Shown one piece after another: positions 46,209 to 55,883 of a stretch of 64,000 bases of DNA. The position numbers and the translations under genes are program-made. The DNA lies in assembly GCF_030403505.1 (NCBI RefSeq), contig NZ_JAUEMJ010000004.1:310001-374000 (forward strand). The letters run 5' to 3'. Every line of letters begins with the position of its first letter. Position 1 is the stretch's first letter. Below the pieces are notes generated by a model that was not told the origin of the DNA, made no database searches, and worked only from the letters and a program-made list of their open reading frames with translations. Source of the stretch: Glycomyces tritici (GTDB taxonomy: Bacteria; Actinomycetota; Actinomycetes; Mycobacteriales; Micromonosporaceae).

Positions 46209-47987
46209 CTATTGGGTCGAGAGGGCCTCCGTCGGCGAGAGCCGGGACGCCCGGATCGCCGGGTAGAGCCCCGCGACCGCGCCGATGAAGAGCGTCGCGC
46301 CGACACCGCCCGCACTCGCCCAGTACGGCACCACCGCAGGCCAGCCCTGCGAGGACGCGTACCCGACCGTCACCACGGTCCCGATGAGCACCCCGCCCAG
46401 GCCGCCCAGGGCACTGAGCAGCAGCGACTCCGCGAGGAACTGCACCCGCACCTGGCCGCGCGTCGCCCCCAGCGACCTGCGCAGCCCGATCTCACTGCGC
46501 CGCTCCAGCACCGAGATCACCATCGTGTTCGCGACCCCGACCCCGCCGACGAGCAGCGCCACCGCGCCGAGCCCCAGCAGCATCCCGGTGAACGCCGAGT
46601 CCACCGCCTGCTGCGCCTCGAGCGCGTCAGAGGGCCGCGACACCGACATCTCATCGGGCGCCGACGGATCGGCCGTCGCCGCGAGCACGTTCGCCACATC
46701 GAGCACATAAGCGTCCTCAGCGCGGGTGTACACCGTGGTCGCGTGCCCGTCGAACGCGAGGTACGCCGCAGCGGACTCCCAGCCGATGAGCGCCGTCAGG
46801 TTCAGCTCCGGCGCGAGCGCCACCGGCTCCAGCACGCCCACCACCGAGAACCACTGCCCGCCGATGTAGACGTCCACGCCGGCGCCGGTGACCCCCAGCT
46901 GCTCGGCGGCGCTCGAGCCGAGCACCACCGCCGGGTACTGCGCCGTGGCCTCGTTGAGCCACACGCCGTCCGCGAGCGCCGCACCCACCGTGTCGAGCAG
47001 GTTGAGCTCGGCCGCCTGCACGGTCATGCCGCCGCTCTGCGACTCCGGAATCCGGTCCGACCGGTACACGTTCACGTCCGGCACCACCCCGGTCGCCGCG
47101 ACCTGCGTGACCGGCGTGATCCGGCCGATCATCGACACCGCCTCGTACGGCAGCACCCCGACCTCGCCGCTCATCATCGACGTGCCCGGCGAGACCGTGA
47201 GCAGGTTCGTGCCGAGCGCCGCGAGCTGCCGGTCGAGCTCGGCCCGGCTCGACGACGAGATCCCGACGACCGCGATCATCGCCGCGATCCCGATCGCGAT
47301 GCCCAACGCGGACAACCACGCCCGCAGCGGCCGCGTGCGCAGGCCGGTGGCCCCCACCCGCAGCACGTCCCCCGGGTGCATCCGAGCCGACCGCAGCGAC
47401 TTCGCGGAAGGCTCCGCCGGACCGGACGACCGCAGCGACCGCATCCGGCGAGCGCCCTTCGGCCGCCTCCCCGGCGGTGGCGGCCCGGCGTCCGGCACCG
47501 GGGCCGTGCCCGAACCGGGCGGCGACGCCGAAGCGGCGGCCTGCGGGGGTTCGAGCGGGCCTCCTTGCGCGGTTCCCGGCTGCGGTCGCGAAGGCGCACT
47601 TGCCGGTCGCGTCGGCGTCGATGCCTGCTCGACGCCCGGCGCCGGTTCGAGCGGACCGCCTTGCGGCGCGCTGCTCGGCTGCGGACGCGAGGACCCGCTG
47701 GCCGAACGCCACGAGGCCGCCTCGTCCGCGTCCGGTGCCGGCGGTTCGTTCCCCGAAGGCCCGGTAGGCGTTCGCGGTCCGAGTCGGCCTCCCGCCGCAT
47801 TGGTTCCGTCGACGTTCGGTGCCGGCGGTTCGTTCCCCGAAGGCCCGGTAGGCGTTCGCGGTCCGAGTCGGCCTCCCGCCGCATCGGCCCCGTCGGCGTT
47901 CGGTGTCGGCGGCGCGGGGATCGGCGGCGGCCAGCCGCCCGGGAGCGGCTCCTCGCCGCGGCCCGGACCGGTTGAGGGCGTTGGCAT
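46209..47987 (-). CDS. MacB-type ABC exporter permease with long repetitive N-terminus
   Basis: This is a 592-residue permease. From residue about 205 it is a standard MacB/FtsX four-helix permease: first helix LRAWLSALGIAIGIAAMIAVVGIS, an outside domain of about 230 residues, and ERRSEIGLRRSLGATRGQVRVQFLAESLLLSALGG near the C-terminus. The first 200 residues are unusual: Pro/Ala/Gly-rich, cytosolic, with two near-identical 28-residue units (RLGPRTPTGPSGNEPPAP...). ATG 47987 follows the ATPase stop directly (TGAATG) and has a GGAGAGG box, so the extension is probably translated. Confidence 0.85.
   Translation of the reverse strand: MPTPSTGPGRGEEPLPGGWPPPIPAPPTPNADGADAAGGRLGPRTPTGPSGNEPPAPNVDGTNAAGGRLGPRTPTGPSGNEPPAPDADEAASWRSASGSSRPQPSSAPQGGPLEPAPGVEQASTPTRPASAPSRPQPGTAQGGPLEPPQAAASASPPGSGTAPVPDAGPPPPGRRPKGARRMRSLRSSGPAEPSAKSLRSARMHPGDVLRVGATGLRTRPLRAWLSALGIAIGIAAMIAVVGISSSSRAELDRQLAALGTNLLTVSPGTSMMSGEVGVLPYEAVSMIGRITPVTQVAATGVVPDVNVYRSDRIPESQSGGMTVQAAELNLLDTVGAALADGVWLNEATAQYPAVVLGSSAAEQLGVTGAGVDVYIGGQWFSVVGVLEPVALAPELNLTALIGWESAAAYLAFDGHATTVYTRAEDAYVLDVANVLAATADPSAPDEMSVSRPSDALEAQQAVDSAFTGMLLGLGAVALLVGGVGVANTMVISVLERRSEIGLRRSLGATRGQVRVQFLAESLLLSALGGLGGVLIGTVVTVGYASSQGWPAVVPYWASAGGVGATLFIGAVAGLYPAIRASRLSPTEALSTQ
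47734..47901. repeat. 84-bp direct repeat inside the permease gene
   Basis: Two adjacent 84-bp units (47734-47817, 47818-47901), almost identical, encode 28 residues each in frame within the disordered N-terminus of the MacB-type permease. Confidence 0.85.
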
Positions 47988-48695
47988 TCAGACCACCTCT
48001 CCGTCGCGCATCGCGACCTGCCGCGGCAGCGACCGCGCGATGTCCTGGTCGTGCGTGATGACCACGACGGTGGTCCCGGCCGCGTGCAGCTCGTGCAGCA
48101 GCGCCATCACCCCGGCCCCGGACACCGAGTCGAGGTTGCCCGTCGGCTCGTCCGCGAGCAGCACCGCCGGCTCCCCGACGATCGCCCGCGCCACCGCCAC
48201 CCGCTGCCGCTCGCCACCGGACAGCTCGTTCGGCAAGTGGTCCAAGCGGTGCGCGAGCCCGACCTTCTCCAAGGCCGCGGCGGCACGCGCCCGCCGGTCC
48301 GGACCGCGCCGCCCCGAATAGAGCAGCCCGTCCGCGACGTTGTCGAGCACCTGCTGGCCCACCGCAAGGTGGAACTGCTGGAACACGAACCCGATCCTGG
48401 TGGCACGCAGCGCGGACAGCTGCTTGTCGCGCAGCCGCGCCACATCGAACCCGTCGATGCGGACCGTGCCCTCGCTGGGCCGGTCGAGCGTGCCGATGAG
48501 ATGCAGCATCGTCGACTTGCCCGAACCCGAGGGGCCGACGATCGCGCACATCTCCCCCGCCTCGATCCGCAGGGAGACGCCGCGCAGCGCCCGCACCCCG
48601 CCCGGATACGTCTTGGAGACCCCGTCGAGCTCCACCACCGGCCGCGGCCCCGCCGGCGTCTCGGCCTCCGCAGGGGCCTGCGCGAGGGTGCTCAT
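47988..48695 (-). CDS. MacB/LolD-type ABC exporter ATPase
   Basis: This is a 235-residue ATPase: Walker [10 protein letters not shown] (about 55), VFQQFHL Q-loop, signature LSGGERQR, Walker B VLLADEP, VITHD. It overlaps the upstream adaptor gene by 4 nt and is directly followed by the permease gene. With the adaptor (next entry) it makes a MacA-MacB-like trio, frequent in actinobacteria, probably exporting an antimicrobial or envelope compound. Confidence 0.92.
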   Translation of the reverse strand: MSTLAQAPAEAETPAGPRPVVELDGVSKTYPGGVRALRGVSLRIEAGEMCAIVGPSGSGKSTMLHLIGTLDRPSEGTVRIDGFDVARLRDKQLSALRATRIGFVFQQFHLAVGQQVLDNVADGLLYSGRRGPDRRARAAAALEKVGLAHRLDHLPNELSGGERQRVAVARAIVGEPAVLLADEPTGNLDSVSGAGVMALLHELHAAGTTVVVITHDQDIARSLPRQVAMRDGEVV

Positions 48696-49780
48696 GAGGG
48701 CACCACCACGGCCATGCCCGCTTCGAGGCCCTCGCCGCTCACTTCCACCGACCCGTCGGCGAACAGGCCCGTGTCGACCGCGATCACCTCAGTGGTGTCG
48801 CCGTGGGCGATCTCCAGGCCGTACCCGCCGGCGCCGAGGCCCAGCAGGGCCTCCACCGGAACGGTGAGCACGTCCTCGGCCGTGTCCCCGGCGAACCCGA
48901 TGTCGACCGCGGCCTGGTCGAGCCCGTCGAACACCGCCGGGTCGTCCGCGGCCACCGTCACCTCCAGGTACGTGGTGCTCTCGGTGCCGCTCTGCGTGTC
49001 CTCCTCGCTCACCAGCGACTCGGAGTCGGCGATCGTCCCGGTCGCCTCGGTGCCGTCAGGGAGGGTGATCGCGACGGCCTCGCCGACCGTGACCAGCTCC
49101 TGGTCCTCCAGGTCGACCTCCACCGTCACGACCTTGTCGAGGCCCGTGTAGTCGAGCACCGGCGCGCCCGGCTGGGCCGGGTCGCCCAGCTCGACGCCGA
49201 CCGTATCCACCCGCACCTCCCCAGGGGCGTAAGCGATCTGACCCAGATCGACGACACCGGTCTCCGGCAGGCCCAGGTCATCCTGCCACTCCTCCACCGC
49301 CTCCGCGGTCGCGTCCGTGTACTCGTCGTCCACGGTGAACCCGTCATAGCCGAGCTTCGACAGGTTCTCCTCGAACTGCTGCACGTCGGCGCCCTCGGCG
49401 CCCGGCGTCAGCGACCGGTACGCCGGGAGCGACCCGTACAGGAGGGTCACCGGCTGGTCGTCCACCGCGTACAGCTCACCGCCGCGCTCGATCACGTCGC
49501 CCGCCTTCGGCAGCGCCGTGAACGTGCCGCCCCGCAGGCAGTCGAGACCGATCACGTCCCCGAAGCCGAGATCGCCGGAGGCCGTCACGGTCTCGGTGAG
49601 CGTCTGCTGCACGACCTCGGCGGTCGCCGGGGTCTCCTGCGACGCTCCGGCCTCGGCCTCCTCGAAGAACACCCGAGGATCGAAGCCGAGAGCGGCCGCG
49701 GCGGCCCCGGCGGCGGCCACCGCCACGGCGGTCACGGCGACCGCCTTCCCGACGGCGCCCCTGCGGCGCTCGCGGGTCAT
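48692..49780 (-). CDS. Periplasmic-adaptor-like protein with peptidoglycan-binding domain
   Basis: This is a 362-residue protein. One N-terminal membrane helix ([23 protein letters not shown]) precedes an HlyD/MacA-like beta part ([16 protein letters not shown]...[15 protein letters not shown]) and a PG_binding_1 insert ([37 protein letters not shown], about 128-165). The second half of the barrel follows, with VTVPVEALL near the end. This PG-binding variant of MacA is a Gram-positive form that may anchor the exporter in the wall. ATG 49780 (or GTG 49783) overlaps the lipoprotein stop. Confidence 0.82.
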   Translation of the reverse strand: MTRERRRGAVGKAVAVTAVAVAAAGAAAAALGFDPRVFFEEAEAGASQETPATAEVVQQTLTETVTASGDLGFGDVIGLDCLRGGTFTALPKAGDVIERGGELYAVDDQPVTLLYGSLPAYRSLTPGAEGADVQQFEENLSKLGYDGFTVDDEYTDATAEAVEEWQDDLGLPETGVVDLGQIAYAPGEVRVDTVGVELGDPAQPGAPVLDYTGLDKVVTVEVDLEDQELVTVGEAVAITLPDGTEATGTIADSESLVSEEDTQSGTESTTYLEVTVAADDPAVFDGLDQAAVDIGFAGDTAEDVLTVPVEALLGLGAGGYGLEIAHGDTTEVIAVDTGLFADGSVEVSGEGLEAGMAVVVPS

Positions 49781-50331
49781 CACTCGTCCTCGCTAGGACG
49801 CTCGGGGCGCAGGTCCGCGCACGCCTCGTCGGCCGCCTGGAACTCCTCGCTCTGCGGGTCGAAGCCCTGTTCGCCGTTCATCATGATGCCGCCGTTCGGC
49901 TGCGGGTCCGGGAACTCGGTGATGCCGTTCTCACGCATGCACTCCGAGTAGTCCAGCAGTGCCTCGTAGATCTCCGGGTCGAGCGTCTCGCCCTCACCCG
50001 GGCCGGGCATCAGGTCCTCGCAGGCCTCCTCGGCGGCCTTGAAGTCCTCGTCCTGCGGGTCCATGCCCTCGGGCAGGGACAGGCCCACGCCGTTCTCGCC
50101 GTTGCGCTCCGGGTCCGGGAACTCCGTGATCCCGTTCTCGCGCATGCACTCCGAATAGGCCAGCGCCTGCTCGAAGCCGTCCAGCTCCTCGCCGCCGCCG
50201 GCGTCCTCGCTCGCGGACTCGGAAGCGGTGGTGTCGACGCTGGCCACGCCCCCGTCGCCGTCGTCGTCGCTGCAGGCCGCGACCGTCAGGGCCGTCAGGC
50301 CCAAGAGGAGTGCGATCGTGTATCGCCGCAT
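49780..50331 (-). CDS. Lipoprotein with two copies of a CMRENGITEFPDP module
   Basis: This is a 183-residue lipoprotein. The signal peptide has lipobox LTVAAC (Cys 20), then an acidic Ser/Gly spacer. Two repeated modules (about 60-110 and 125-180) each contain YSECMRENGITEFPDP, an N-G turn, and a D-P-Q-x-E-x-F-x-A-A-x-E-A-C-x-D-L ending. The two Cys per module may form a disulphide. Such lipoproteins often precede MacAB-type exporters next to two-component systems. The role (sensor or substrate capture) is unknown. It is first in its operon and divergent from the response regulator. Confidence 0.75.
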   Translation of the reverse strand: MRRYTIALLLGLTALTVAACSDDDGDGGVASVDTTASESASEDAGGGEELDGFEQALAYSECMRENGITEFPDPERNGENGVGLSLPEGMDPQDEDFKAAEEACEDLMPGPGEGETLDPEIYEALLDYSECMRENGITEFPDPQPNGGIMMNGEQGFDPQSEEFQAADEACADLRPERPSEDE

Positions 50332-50456
50332 GAAAGCTCGTCCTTTCTCCGCCAGGGAGGTCCCGGCGCAGCACCAGTACAGTCGCGGCGGCGTTGCCCG
50401 GCCGTAAGCCGAAACGGCAATGCCGCGGCAACGCGGGGCGGGCCATGATGGAGGGC

Positions 50457-51113
50457 ATGAGAATCCTGGTGGTGGAGGACGAGCCGCTGCTCGCCGATGC
50501 CGTGGCCGAGTGGCTGCGCGGAGAGTCGCATGCGGTGGACATCGCGTTCGACGGTGCGGCGGCGCTCGAGCGGTTCGGCGTCAACGACTACGACGTGGTC
50601 GTCCTCGACCGGGACCTGCCGGGGGTGCACGGCGACCAGGTGTGCCGGGCGATCGCCGCCGAGCACGGGGACACGCGGGTGCTGATGCTCACGGCCGCGT
50701 CCGACATCGACGACCGGGTCACCGGGCTCTCGCTCGGCGCGGACGACTACTTGCCGAAGCCGTTCGCGTTCCGGGAGCTGGCGGCGCGTGTGGCGGCGCT
50801 GGGGCGGCGGGCCCGGCCGGCGGCGCCGCCGGTGCTCGAGCGGGCCGGGATCACCCTCGACACGCATCTGCACCAGGTGTTCCGTGACGGCCGGTACGTG
50901 CCGTTGTCGCGCAAGGAGTTCGCGGTCCTCACCGAGCTGCTGCGGGCGGGCGGCGCGCCCGTCTCGGCCGAGCAGCTGCTCGAGAAGGCCTGGGACGAGC
51001 ACACCGACCCGTTCACGCAGGCGGTGCGGATGACCATCCTCAAGCTCAGGCGCAAGCTCGGCGACCCGCCGGTGGTCCTGACCGAACCCGGAGTGGGGTA
51101 CTACCTGCAATGA
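50457..51113 (+). CDS. OmpR/PhoB-family response regulator
   Basis: This is a 218-residue regulator. The receiver carries EDE (about 8-10), the phospho-Asp in VVLDRDLPG, Thr in LTAAS, and Lys in DDYLPKPF. The winged-helix domain ends with FTQAVRMTILKLRRKLGDPPVVLTEPGVGYYLQ. The start is ATG 50457 (MRILVVED); ATG 50445 or 50448 would add a few residues. The stop overlaps the kinase start (4 nt). Likely controls the divergent lipoprotein-adaptor-ABC operon. Confidence 0.93.
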   Translation: MRILVVEDEPLLADAVAEWLRGESHAVDIAFDGAAALERFGVNDYDVVVLDRDLPGVHGDQVCRAIAAEHGDTRVLMLTAASDIDDRVTGLSLGADDYLPKPFAFRELAARVAALGRRARPAAPPVLERAGITLDTHLHQVFRDGRYVPLSRKEFAVLTELLRAGGAPVSAEQLLEKAWDEHTDPFTQAVRMTILKLRRKLGDPPVVLTEPGVGYYLQ

Positions 51114-52279
51114 AGCGCCGCATCCGACTCACGCTCCGGGCCCGCCTGACCCTCGTCTACGGCGGGCTGTTCCTCGCCGGCGGGGCGCTGCTCCTGGTCC
51201 TCACCTACAGCCTCGTCGAGCAGGGCATCCCCGATGAGGGGGCGATCATCCGCAGCTTCAACTCCTCCGGGGAGGAGGTCGCGCCGCCCGAGACCGAGGT
51301 GCTGACGGAGGACCAGCACCTGCGGCTCATCGCCACGAACGAGGTGTGGGCCGAGGCGCTGGACGCGATCCGCAACCAAGGGCCGCTGGCGCTGCTGCTG
51401 GTAGGGCTCGGGACGATCGCGATCGGCTGGCTCGTGGCGGGGCGGATGCTGCGGCCCCTGCAGCGGGTGACCGACACGGCGGCGCAGATCGCGGAGGCCC
51501 CGGCTGCGGACCGGGGCCTGCACCAGCGGATCAAGGTGAGCGGTCCGCGCGATGAGCTGCGGGAGCTCTCGGAGACGTTCAACCGGATGCTGGAGCGGCT
51601 CGACCAGTCCTTCGACGGGCAGCGTGCGTTCATCTCCAACGCCTCCCATGAGCTGCGGACGCCGCTGACGGTGACGCGGGCGCTGCTGGAGGTGGCGGTG
51701 CACCGGCAGGACGCGTCCGCGGAGGTGCGGCTGCTGGGCGAGACCCTGCTGGAGGTGAACGCGCGGCACGAGCGGCTCATCGAGGGCCTGCTGCTGCTCA
51801 TGCGCTCGGACCGCGAGCTGGCCGAGCGGTCGTACGTGGACCTGTCGGACGTGGCCGAGTACGTGGTGGCGCAGACCCCGGCGGGCGGGGTCGCGGTGGC
51901 GACCCGCTGCGAGGAGGCGCCGACCATGGGCGAGCCGGTGCTGCTGGAGCGCCTGGCGCAGAACCTCGTGGAGAACGCGATCCGGTACAACGCGCCGGAG
52001 GGCGGATGGATGCGCGTGGCGACCCGCCGCGAGGGCGCCTTCGCGGTCCTGGAGGTCGTCAACGCGGGCCCGGTGGTGCCCGTGTTCGAGGTGGAGGGCC
52101 TGTTCGAGCCGTTCCGGCGCCTGGGCACCGAGCGGCTCGCCACGGCCTCCAAGGGGGCCGGGCTCGGCCTGTCCATCGTCAGGGCGGTCGCGAAGGCCCA
52201 CGGCGGCGAGGTCACCGCGGCGGCCCGCGCCGAGGGGGGCTTGGCGGTCACGGTGCGGCTGCCTGCCGCGGGCGACTGA
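51110..52279 (+). CDS. Sensor histidine kinase (HisKA/HAMP type)
   Basis: This is a 389-residue kinase with membrane helices near 12-32 and 92-112, a short outside loop of about 60 residues, a HAMP segment (GRMLRPLQRVTDTAAQIA), and the H-box ISNASHELRTPLTV (phospho-His about 182). The ATP domain carries LAQNLVENAIRYN and GAGLGLSIVRAVAKAHGG. The G1 box DxGxG is weakened: the sequence here reads EVVNAGPVV, so the usual Asp of the N-x-G1 region is replaced by Asn. A perfect terminator follows. Confidence 0.92.
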   Translation: MKRRIRLTLRARLTLVYGGLFLAGGALLLVLTYSLVEQGIPDEGAIIRSFNSSGEEVAPPETEVLTEDQHLRLIATNEVWAEALDAIRNQGPLALLLVGLGTIAIGWLVAGRMLRPLQRVTDTAAQIAEAPAADRGLHQRIKVSGPRDELRELSETFNRMLERLDQSFDGQRAFISNASHELRTPLTVTRALLEVAVHRQDASAEVRLLGETLLEVNARHERLIEGLLLLMRSDRELAERSYVDLSDVAEYVVAQTPAGGVAVATRCEEAPTMGEPVLLERLAQNLVENAIRYNAPEGGWMRVATRREGAFAVLEVVNAGPVVPVFEVEGLFEPFRRLGTERLATASKGAGLGLSIVRAVAKAHGGEVTAAARAEGGLAVTVRLPAAGD

Positions 52280-52293
52280 CCGGGGAAACGAGA

Positions 52294-52319
52294 AAAGACC
52301 CCGGGAAACCGGGGTCTTT
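52294..52319 (+). terminator. Intrinsic terminator after the kinase gene
   Basis: An 11-bp stem AAAGACCCCGG / CCGGGGTCTTT with GAAA loop. The A/T outer pairs give a short T run on both strands, so it may also end the transcript of tRNA-Thr on the minus strand. Confidence 0.9.
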
Positions 52320-52323
52320 CTGC

Positions 52324-52399
52324 TGGAGCCGCCTAACGGAATCGAACCGTTGACCTATTCATTACGAGTGAATCGCTCTACCGACTGAGCTAAGGCGGC
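52324..52399 (-). tRNA. tRNA-Thr (anticodon CGT)
   Basis: A 76-nt cloverleaf on the minus strand: acceptor GCCGCCT/AGGCGGC, D-arm with AGCTCAGTCGGTAGAGC, anticodon loop CTCGTAA (anticodon CGT, reading ACG), T-arm GGTTCGATTCC, discriminator T and encoded CCA. Confidence 0.95.
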
Positions 52400-52402
52400 G
52401 GG

Positions 52403-52487
52403 GTCCCTCACGCACCCGACAGAGCCCGCTTATCCTTGCTGCCTTCCGGCCCTGGGGAGGTTCACAAGATGACGCCGCATGAGGGAC
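52403..52487 (-). ncRNA. ffs: Signal recognition particle RNA (small 4.5S type)
   Basis: The minus strand folds with GTCCCTCA (52403-52410) against TGAGGGAC (52480-52487). Its apical part reads CCCAGGGCCGGAAGGCAGCAAGG, the Ffh-binding domain IV with the GGAA tetraloop and the A-C bulge pattern of actinobacterial SRP RNAs. Ends are approximate. It lies only 3 nt upstream of tRNA-Thr on the same strand, so the two could be one transcript. Confidence 0.93.
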
Positions 52488-52615
52488 GGGCGAAAGTCTA
52501 CCCCACGCCTCCGCCGCCACCGAACCGGGAGCGCCCCGACGGGGCCCGATGCAGCGCAGGTCACCTCGTTCAACCCGGTTGGAAGTCGCCGGAGGCATCC
52601 GGTAAGGTCTTCCGC

Positions 52616-52703
52616 GGAGGATTCGCATAGTGGCCTAGTGCGCACGCTTGGAAAGCGTGTTGGGTTAACGCCCTCAGGGGTTCGAATCCCCTATCCTCCG
52701 CCA
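52616..52703 (+). tRNA. tRNA-Ser (anticodon GGA)
   Basis: An 88-nt class II tRNA: acceptor GGAGGAT/ATCCTCC, anticodon loop CTTGGAAA-type with GGA, long variable arm (GTTGGGTTAACGCCCTC), T-arm GGTTCGAATCC, discriminator G and encoded CCA. It is followed by a U-tract terminator. Confidence 0.95.
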
Positions 52704-52718
52704 GTGGCGAGAAGAGAG

Positions 52719-52746
52719 AAGCCGGAGCAGCCGCTCCGGCTTTTTT
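52719..52746 (+). terminator. Intrinsic terminator after tRNA-Ser
   Basis: Stem GCCGGAGC / GCTCCGGC (52721-52728 / 52733-52740), loop AGCC, preceded by AA and followed by six T. The only classical U-tract terminator seen in the window. Confidence 0.95.
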
Positions 52747-52924
52747 CATGCCCTCCGCGCGCCCGGGCCACGGGTGCTCCGGACGCCGTCGGGCACCGAA
52801 CCGGCTCGACCCGGACGCGGCGCCGAGTACGCCTGCCCGGCCGCCGCCGGCTCGCGGCGGCACGGCACGACGAAGGGGCGGGACCTCGCGGTCCCGCCCC
52901 TGTTCGCTCGATCGGCCTCCGCGG

Positions 52925-55540
52925 TTAAGCGGCGCCGCCCTGGCCCACCTGGCCGCCGCGCGGCCCGGCTCCCGGGCTCTTCGGCGGCATCGTGCCGGTA
53001 CCGGCTCCCGGGCTCTTGGGAGCCCGCTCGCCGGCCAGCTCGGCCGGAGGCGTGTCCGGGACGCTCGCGGGCTTGTCGGCGCCCCTGAACGTCAGGTTCG
53101 TCTTCTCGACGTCCTTCGGGTCGCCGTCGACGTCCACGATCACGATCTGACCGGGGGTGAACTCGTTGAAGAGGATCTTCTCCGAGAGCGTGTCCTCGAT
53201 CTCGCGCTGGATCGTGCGGCGCAGCGGCCGCGCACCCATGACCGGGTCGTAGCCCTTGTGCCCCAGGTACAGCTTCGCGGCGTCCGTCAGCTCCAGGGCC
53301 ATGTCGCGGTTCGCGAGCTGGTCCTCGATGCGCTTGACCATGAGGTCGACGATCGCGACGATCGCGTCCTGCGAGTGCTTCGGGAACACGATCGTGTCGT
53401 CGATGCGGTTCAGGAACTCGGGGCGGAAGTGGTTCTTCAGCTCCTCCGAGACCTTCTCCTTCATCCGGTCGTAGTCGCCGCCCTCGGACGCGTCCGACTG
53501 GAAGCCCAGCGAGACGGCCTTGCCGACGTCCTTCGTGCCGAGGTTGGTGGTCAGGATGATCACCGTGTTCTTGAAGTCCACGATGCGGCCCTGGCCGTCG
53601 GTCAGGCGACCGTCCTCCAGGATCTGCAGGAGCGTGTTGAACACGTCCGGGTGGGCCTTCTCGATCTCGTCGAACAGGACCACCGAGAACGGCTTGCGGC
53701 GCACCTTCTCGGTGAGCTGCCCGCCCTCGTCGTACCCGACGTACCCGGGAGGCGCACCGACCAGGCGCGACACCGTGTACCGGTCGTGGAACTCGGACAT
53801 GTCGAGCTGGATCAGCGAGTCCTCGGAGCCGAACAGGAACTCCGCGAGCGCCTTCGCCAGCTCGGTCTTACCCACACCGGACGGGCCGGCGAAGATGAAC
53901 GAACCGGACGGGCGCTTGGGGTCCTTGAGCCCGGCGCGGGTACGGCGGATCGCCTTCGAGACGGCCTTGACGGCGTCCTCCTGGCCGATGATCCGCTTGT
54001 GGATCTCCTCCTCCATCTTCAGCAGACGGGAGGTCTCCTCCTCGGTGAGCTTGTAGACCGGGATGCCGGTCCAGTTCGCGAGGACCTCGGAGATCATCTC
54101 CTCGTCGACCTCGGTGACCTGGTCGAGGTCGCCGGCCTTCCACTCCTGCTCGCGCTTGGCGCGCTTCTCGTGGAGGCGCTTCTCGGTGTCGCGCAGGCGC
54201 GCGGCGGCCTCGAAGTCCTGGGCGTCGATCGCCGACTCCTTCTGGCGGCGCGTCTCCGCGATCTCCTCGTCGATCTCGCGGAGGTCCGGCGGTGCGGTCA
54301 TCCGGCGGATGCGCATTCTCGCGCCCGCCTCGTCGATGAGGTCGATGGCCTTGTCGGGCAGGAACCGGTCCGAGATGTACCGGTCCGCGAGCGTCGCGGC
54401 CTGCACCAGGGCGCCGTCCGTGATGGACACGCGGTGGTGGGCCTCGTAGCGGTCCCGCAGGCCCTTGAGGATCTCGATGGTGTGCGCCAACGACGGCTCG
54501 GCCACCTGGATCGGCTGGAAGCGTCGTTCCAGGGCGGCGTCCTTCTCGAGGTACTTGCGGTACTCGTCGAGCGTGGTCGCGCCGATGGTCTGCAGCTCGC
54601 CGCGGGCCAGCATGGGCTTGAGGATCGAGGCCGCGTCGATCGCGCCCTCGGCGGCCCCCGCACCGACGAGCGTGTGGATCTCGTCGATGAACAGGATGAT
54701 GTCGCCGCGGGTCTTGATCTCCTTGAGGACCTTCTTCAGCCGCTCTTCGAAGTCGCCGCGGTAGCGCGAACCGGCCACCAGGGCGCCCAGGTCGAGCGTG
54801 TACAGCTGCTTGTCCTTGAGGGTCTCGGGGACCTCGCCCTTGGTGATCGCCTGCGCGAGGCCCTCGACGGCGGCGGTCTTGCCGACGCCGGGCTCGCCGA
54901 TGAGCACCGGGTTGTTCTTGGTGCGGCGGGAGAGGACCTGCATGACGCGCTCGATCTCGCGCTGGCGCCCGATCACGGGGTCGAGCTTGCCGTCGCGGGC
55001 GGCCTGCGTGAGGTTGCGGCCGAACTGGTCGAGCACGAGCGAACCGGACTGCTGCGCCTCCTGGGAGGTGCCGCCGGCCGTGGCGCCCGCGGGCTCCTTG
55101 CCCTGGTAGCCGGACAGGAGCTGGAGCACCTGCTGGCGGACGCGGTTGAGGTCCGCGCCGAGCTTGATGAGGACCTGGGCGGCGACGCCCTCGCCCTCGC
55201 GGATCAGGCCGAGCAGGATGTGCTCGGTCCCGATGTAGTTGTGGCCCAGCTGCAGCGCTTCGCGCAGGCTCAGCTCGAGCACCTTCTTCGCCCGCGGGGT
55301 GAAGGGGATGTGCCCGGACGGGGCCTGCTGGCCCTGGCCGATGATCTCCTCGACCTGCTGGCGGACGCCTTCCAAGGAAATGCCCAGGCTCTCCAGGGCC
55401 TTCGCCGCCACGCCCTCGCCCTCGTGGATGAGGCCGAGCAGGATGTGTTCCGTGCCGATGTAGTTGTGGTTGAGCATCCTGGCTTCTTCTTGAGCCAAGA
55501 CGACCACGCGTCGGGCACGGTCCGTAAACCGTTCAAACAT
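52925..55540 (-). CDS. clpC: ATP-dependent Clp protease ATPase ClpC
   Basis: ClpC unfolds proteins for ClpP1P2. The 871-residue protein starts with two Clp-N repeats ([31 protein letters not shown] and the matching second copy at about 95). AAA module 1 has Walker [10 protein letters not shown] (about 215). A UVR-containing middle domain (about 415-460) is followed by AAA module 2 with GPSGVGKTE and LDMSEFHD. The C-terminal 60 residues are Pro/Gly-rich with a duplicated PKSPGAG. A ClgR-like site lies in the long upstream region. It neighbours lsr2 and lysS as in mycobacteria. Confidence 0.97.
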   Translation of the reverse strand: MFERFTDRARRVVVLAQEEARMLNHNYIGTEHILLGLIHEGEGVAAKALESLGISLEGVRQQVEEIIGQGQQAPSGHIPFTPRAKKVLELSLREALQLGHNYIGTEHILLGLIREGEGVAAQVLIKLGADLNRVRQQVLQLLSGYQGKEPAGATAGGTSQEAQQSGSLVLDQFGRNLTQAARDGKLDPVIGRQREIERVMQVLSRRTKNNPVLIGEPGVGKTAAVEGLAQAITKGEVPETLKDKQLYTLDLGALVAGSRYRGDFEERLKKVLKEIKTRGDIILFIDEIHTLVGAGAAEGAIDAASILKPMLARGELQTIGATTLDEYRKYLEKDAALERRFQPIQVAEPSLAHTIEILKGLRDRYEAHHRVSITDGALVQAATLADRYISDRFLPDKAIDLIDEAGARMRIRRMTAPPDLREIDEEIAETRRQKESAIDAQDFEAAARLRDTEKRLHEKRAKREQEWKAGDLDQVTEVDEEMISEVLANWTGIPVYKLTEEETSRLLKMEEEIHKRIIGQEDAVKAVSKAIRRTRAGLKDPKRPSGSFIFAGPSGVGKTELAKALAEFLFGSEDSLIQLDMSEFHDRYTVSRLVGAPPGYVGYDEGGQLTEKVRRKPFSVVLFDEIEKAHPDVFNTLLQILEDGRLTDGQGRIVDFKNTVIILTTNLGTKDVGKAVSLGFQSDASEGGDYDRMKEKVSEELKNHFRPEFLNRIDDTIVFPKHSQDAIVAIVDLMVKRIEDQLANRDMALELTDAAKLYLGHKGYDPVMGARPLRRTIQREIEDTLSEKILFNEFTPGQIVIVDVDGDPKDVEKTNLTFRGADKPASVPDTPPAELAGERAPKSPGAGTGTMPPKSPGAGPRGGQVGQGGAA

Positions 55541-55883
55541 GCGCTTCTGCTCCTCGCGTCCGCCGCTACTTGTCGTCGTTACTGGTCGTGGCTTGCAAAA
55601 CCCTGTGGGTACACCTTATCTCCCGGGTCCGCGGACGACGGGTGCCACGTGGGTGACAACAAGCGTGCCTCTTCGACCATTCCCGGTGATAACAGGTTCG
55701 CTGTGAGCGCAATACCCGTCCCGCGTCGCGGCAATCCAATGGTGCCCGACGGGTGTGACAGCCCGGCCGACTCCGCCGTCCCGAAGAACGGAACGGCACG
55801 GCCGTTCTCGGCCTCTGTTCGCAGCGTGCCCGCTATGGCGATGACGGCCCGCATCCTCATTTTGTTCGCTGCGCGCGAAAATA
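55541..55883 (-). other. clpC upstream region
   Basis: About 340 nt without a supported gene, A/T-richer near 55600-55900. It contains a ClgR-type palindrome (see separate entry) and must hold the clpC promoter(s). Short open frames on both strands have no family-like features. Confidence 0.5.
55697..55712 (-). promoter_or_regulatory. ClgR-like operator upstream of clpC
   Basis: Minus strand TTGCGCTCACAGCGAA contains CGC-N5-GCG with the middle TCACA, in agreement with the CGC-YNANR-GCG core described for ClgR sites of clp genes in Corynebacterium and Streptomyces. It lies about 157 nt before the ATG. Confidence 0.6.

Noticed and set aside
52324..52703. tRNA-associated integration site (att) at tRNA-Thr or tRNA-Ser
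   Set aside because: Both tRNA genes are intact with encoded CCA, and I saw no duplicated 3' tRNA fragment or integrase nearby.
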